Shown: piece by piece, positions 6,332 through 7,472 of the stretch
Layout: each line of letters opens with the position of its first letter
Numbering within the stretch: position 1 is the stretch's first letter
Origin: Vulcanimicrobiota bacterium
GTDB taxonomy: Bacteria > Vulcanimicrobiota > Vulcanimicrobiia > Vulcanimicrobiales > Vulcanimicrobiaceae
Reading direction: 5' to 3'
Assembly: GCA_030038335.1 (NCBI GenBank)
Contig: JASHPC010000078.1
Coordinates: 1 to 7,472, forward strand
DNA length: 7,472 bases
Made by a program: the position numbers and the translations under genes
Notes under the pieces: generated by a model
Seen by the model: only the letters and a program-made list of their open reading frames with translations
What the model was told of the DNA's origin: nothing
The model's database searches: none

Positions 6332-7208
6332 GGCACAGACTCTTCGCTATCGGGTCGTTGACGTCTTTACCGACACAGCGTTGGAAGGCAACGCACTCGC
6401 GGTCTTCTACGAAGGGCACGACCTCGCGCCGGAGCTCATGCAGCGAATCGCGCGCGAGCTCAACCTCTCCGAGACCGCGTTCCTCATGCCGTCGGCGCGT
6501 AAAGACTGCGCTGCGCGCGCGAGAATTTTCACGCCGGCACGCGAGCTGCGATTCGCAGGGCATCCGACGATCGGCGCTGCGTTCGTCGCGCGAGAGCACG
6601 GAATCGTCGGAGAGCGCGTCTCCGCATTCTTTTTGGAGGAGGGCGTCGGGCCCGTTGCGGTTCGCACCGACGGCTCGATGATCTGGCTCTCGACGCCCGC
6701 CATCACGCACGTTGGCGAGTGCGACCGCGCGGCTTGCGCGCGTACGCTCGACTTGCGCGAGTGGGACTTACTTCCCGACGTTCTTCCGCACGTCTACAGC
6801 GCCGGCAATCCGATGCTCTTCGTCGCCGTGACGGATCGCGACGCGGTCGATCGCGCGCGCGTCGATCCGGCGGCTCTCAACGAGCTGGAAGAAGCAATCG
6901 GTCAATCGATCGGACTCTTCGTCTTCGCGCCGACGAGTGCAGGTGCGTATTCGCGCATGTTCGCTCCCGAGCTTGGCATCATCGAGGATCCCGCAACGGG
7001 AAGCGCAACCGGTCCGCTTGCCGCGTACATGATGGAGTACGGACTTTGCGCAACGGCAGACGGAACGACCTTCGTCAGCGAACAGGGGACGAAGATCGGT
7101 CGCCGGAGCTTACTGCACGTCCGCATTCGAGGGGAACGCGGAGCGGACGGCATCGAGGTCGGTGGAAACGTGACGCCCATCGCCGACGCCGTCATGACGA
7201 TTCCCTAA
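6330..7208 (+). CDS. PhzF-family isomerase/epimerase
   Basis: A cytosolic protein of 292 residues, the usual PhzF length. PhzF enzymes have a two-domain diaminopimelate-epimerase-like fold. The founding member isomerises trans-2,3-dihydro-3-hydroxyanthranilate in phenazine synthesis, but most relatives have other or unknown substrates. The N-terminus YRVVDVFTDTALEGNALAVF is characteristic. ELNLSETAFL contains Glu48, matching the catalytic Glu of PhzF. RIFTPARELRFAGHPTIGAA (about 66-85) and EDPATGSATGPLAAYM (about 219-234, including the conserved Asp220) form the active-site loops. GNPM at 159-162 is also typical. No phenazine genes are nearby, so a phenazine role is not supported. The start at 6330 fits the family; its best ribosome binding site (GAAGG, 6312-6316) is rather far. 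The 3' end overlaps the converging molybdenum hydroxylase frame by 99 bp. Confidence 0.92.
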   Translation: MAQTLRYRVVDVFTDTALEGNALAVFYEGHDLAPELMQRIARELNLSETAFLMPSARKDCAARARIFTPARELRFAGHPTIGAAFVAREHGIVGERVSAFFLEEGVGPVAVRTDGSMIWLSTPAITHVGECDRAACARTLDLREWDLLPDVLPHVYSAGNPMLFVAVTDRDAVDRARVDPAALNELEEAIGQSIGLFVFAPTSAGAYSRMFAPELGIIEDPATGSATGPLAAYMMEYGLCATADGTTFVSEQGTKIGRRSLLHVRIRGERGADGIEVGGNVTPIADAVMTIP

Positions 7209-7472
7209 ATCCAGCATTCGCAGCAGCAGCTTCTCGGGCCGTATCGGGAGGTCGCGCACGCGCACGCCCGTCGCGTGAAAAACGGCGTTGGCGACCGCCG
7301 CGGCAGAGCCGGTCGCGCCAATCTCTCCGACGCCTTTGACGCCCATCGGATTCACGTGCGGGTCGTCTTCCTCGACGATAAACGCGTCCATCTCGCCGAC
7401 GTCTGCATGCAAAGGCAAGAGATATTCGCCAAGGTTTGCGTTCATGACGCGTCCCGTGCACTCGTCAACGAC
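7110..7472 (-). CDS. Molybdenum hydroxylase large subunit (xanthine dehydrogenase family), C-terminal part
   Basis: Only the last 120 residues are in the window; the gene continues beyond position 7472. The visible sequence reads VVDECTGRVMNANLGEYLLP, then VEEDDPHVNPMGVKGVGEIG and AAAVANAVFHATGVRVRDLPI. This is the standard C-terminus of molybdopterin cytosine dinucleotide-binding subunits of xanthine dehydrogenase/aldehyde oxidoreductase-type enzymes. The Glu of GVGEIG is the expected active-site base. These subunits hydroxylate purines or aldehydes together with FAD and 2Fe-2S partners, which must lie outside the window if present. After RPEKLLLRML, where family members generally stop, the frame runs about 35 further residues. 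The last 31, plus the stop, are antisense to the PhzF gene and have no family character, so the original stop may have been lost. The substrate is unknown. Confidence 0.88.
   Translation of the reverse strand, partial: VVDECTGRVMNANLGEYLLPLHADVGEMDAFIVEEDDPHVNPMGVKGVGEIGATGSAAAVANAVFHATGVRVRDLPIRPEKLLLRMLDLGNRHDGVGDGRHVSTDLDAVRSAFPSNADVQ

Noticed and set aside
5709..6710. 333-residue minus-strand frame across the MFS and PhzF genes
   Set aside because: Very arginine-rich, out of frame with MFS and antisense to PhzF; both of those have clear family motifs.
6330..7208. Phenazine biosynthesis gene cluster
   Set aside because: Only a PhzF-family protein is present; no other phz genes occur in the window, and most PhzF relatives are not in phenazine pathways.
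6719..7339. 206-residue + strand frame overlapping PhzF
   Set aside because: Arg/Ser-rich frame-shifted shadow of PhzF with no recognisable motif.

Overview
The window looks like an accessory stretch of a moderately high-GC environmental bacterium. The right third (about 5100-7472) has strongly GC-rich, dense coding; the rhs gene in the middle is visibly less GC-biased. I cannot assign a phylum from sequence alone. The window holds three blocks.

Block 1 (about 1-1137) is a decayed IS3-family insertion sequence on the + strand. Its orfA and orfB carry at least four lesions: an extra T in the slippery tract, a nonsense codon, a 1-nt insertion, and an internal out-of-frame deletion. The right terminal sequence is visible; the left end lies outside the window. 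It abuts a short remnant (about 1153-1301, - strand) of a second rhs gene.

Block 2 (1350-4783, - strand) is a polymorphic-toxin locus. It contains a 1000-residue YD-repeat/Rhs protein with a typical Rhs core. After the core come a proline/glycine-rich linker, one hydrophobic segment and a roughly 100-residue C-terminal module. Its stop codon overlaps the TTG start of a 127-residue gene by 4 nt (TTGA). That small gene has a good ribosome binding site inside the rhs tail and is the candidate immunity gene. The rhs 5' end appears lost: an in-frame TAG sits 16 codons before the first possible start, and there is no recognisable N-terminal export or PAAR region. The arrangement (main rhs tip, candidate immunity gene, partial rhs copy downstream on the same strand) is the classic layout of Rhs tips with a displaced orphan copy. 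Here the orphan copy is cut close to an IS.

Block 3 (4846-7472) starts with a 70-residue, very basic protein of unknown function on the + strand. It is followed by a 12-TM-type MFS transporter (- strand), a PhzF-family isomerase/epimerase (+ strand), and the 3' end of a molybdenum hydroxylase large subunit (xanthine dehydrogenase family, - strand). The MFS and PhzF genes are divergent with overlapping start codons. PhzF and the molybdenum hydroxylase converge with a 99-bp overlap of their 3' ends. These three look like small-molecule metabolism genes, and nothing links them functionally to the toxin locus.
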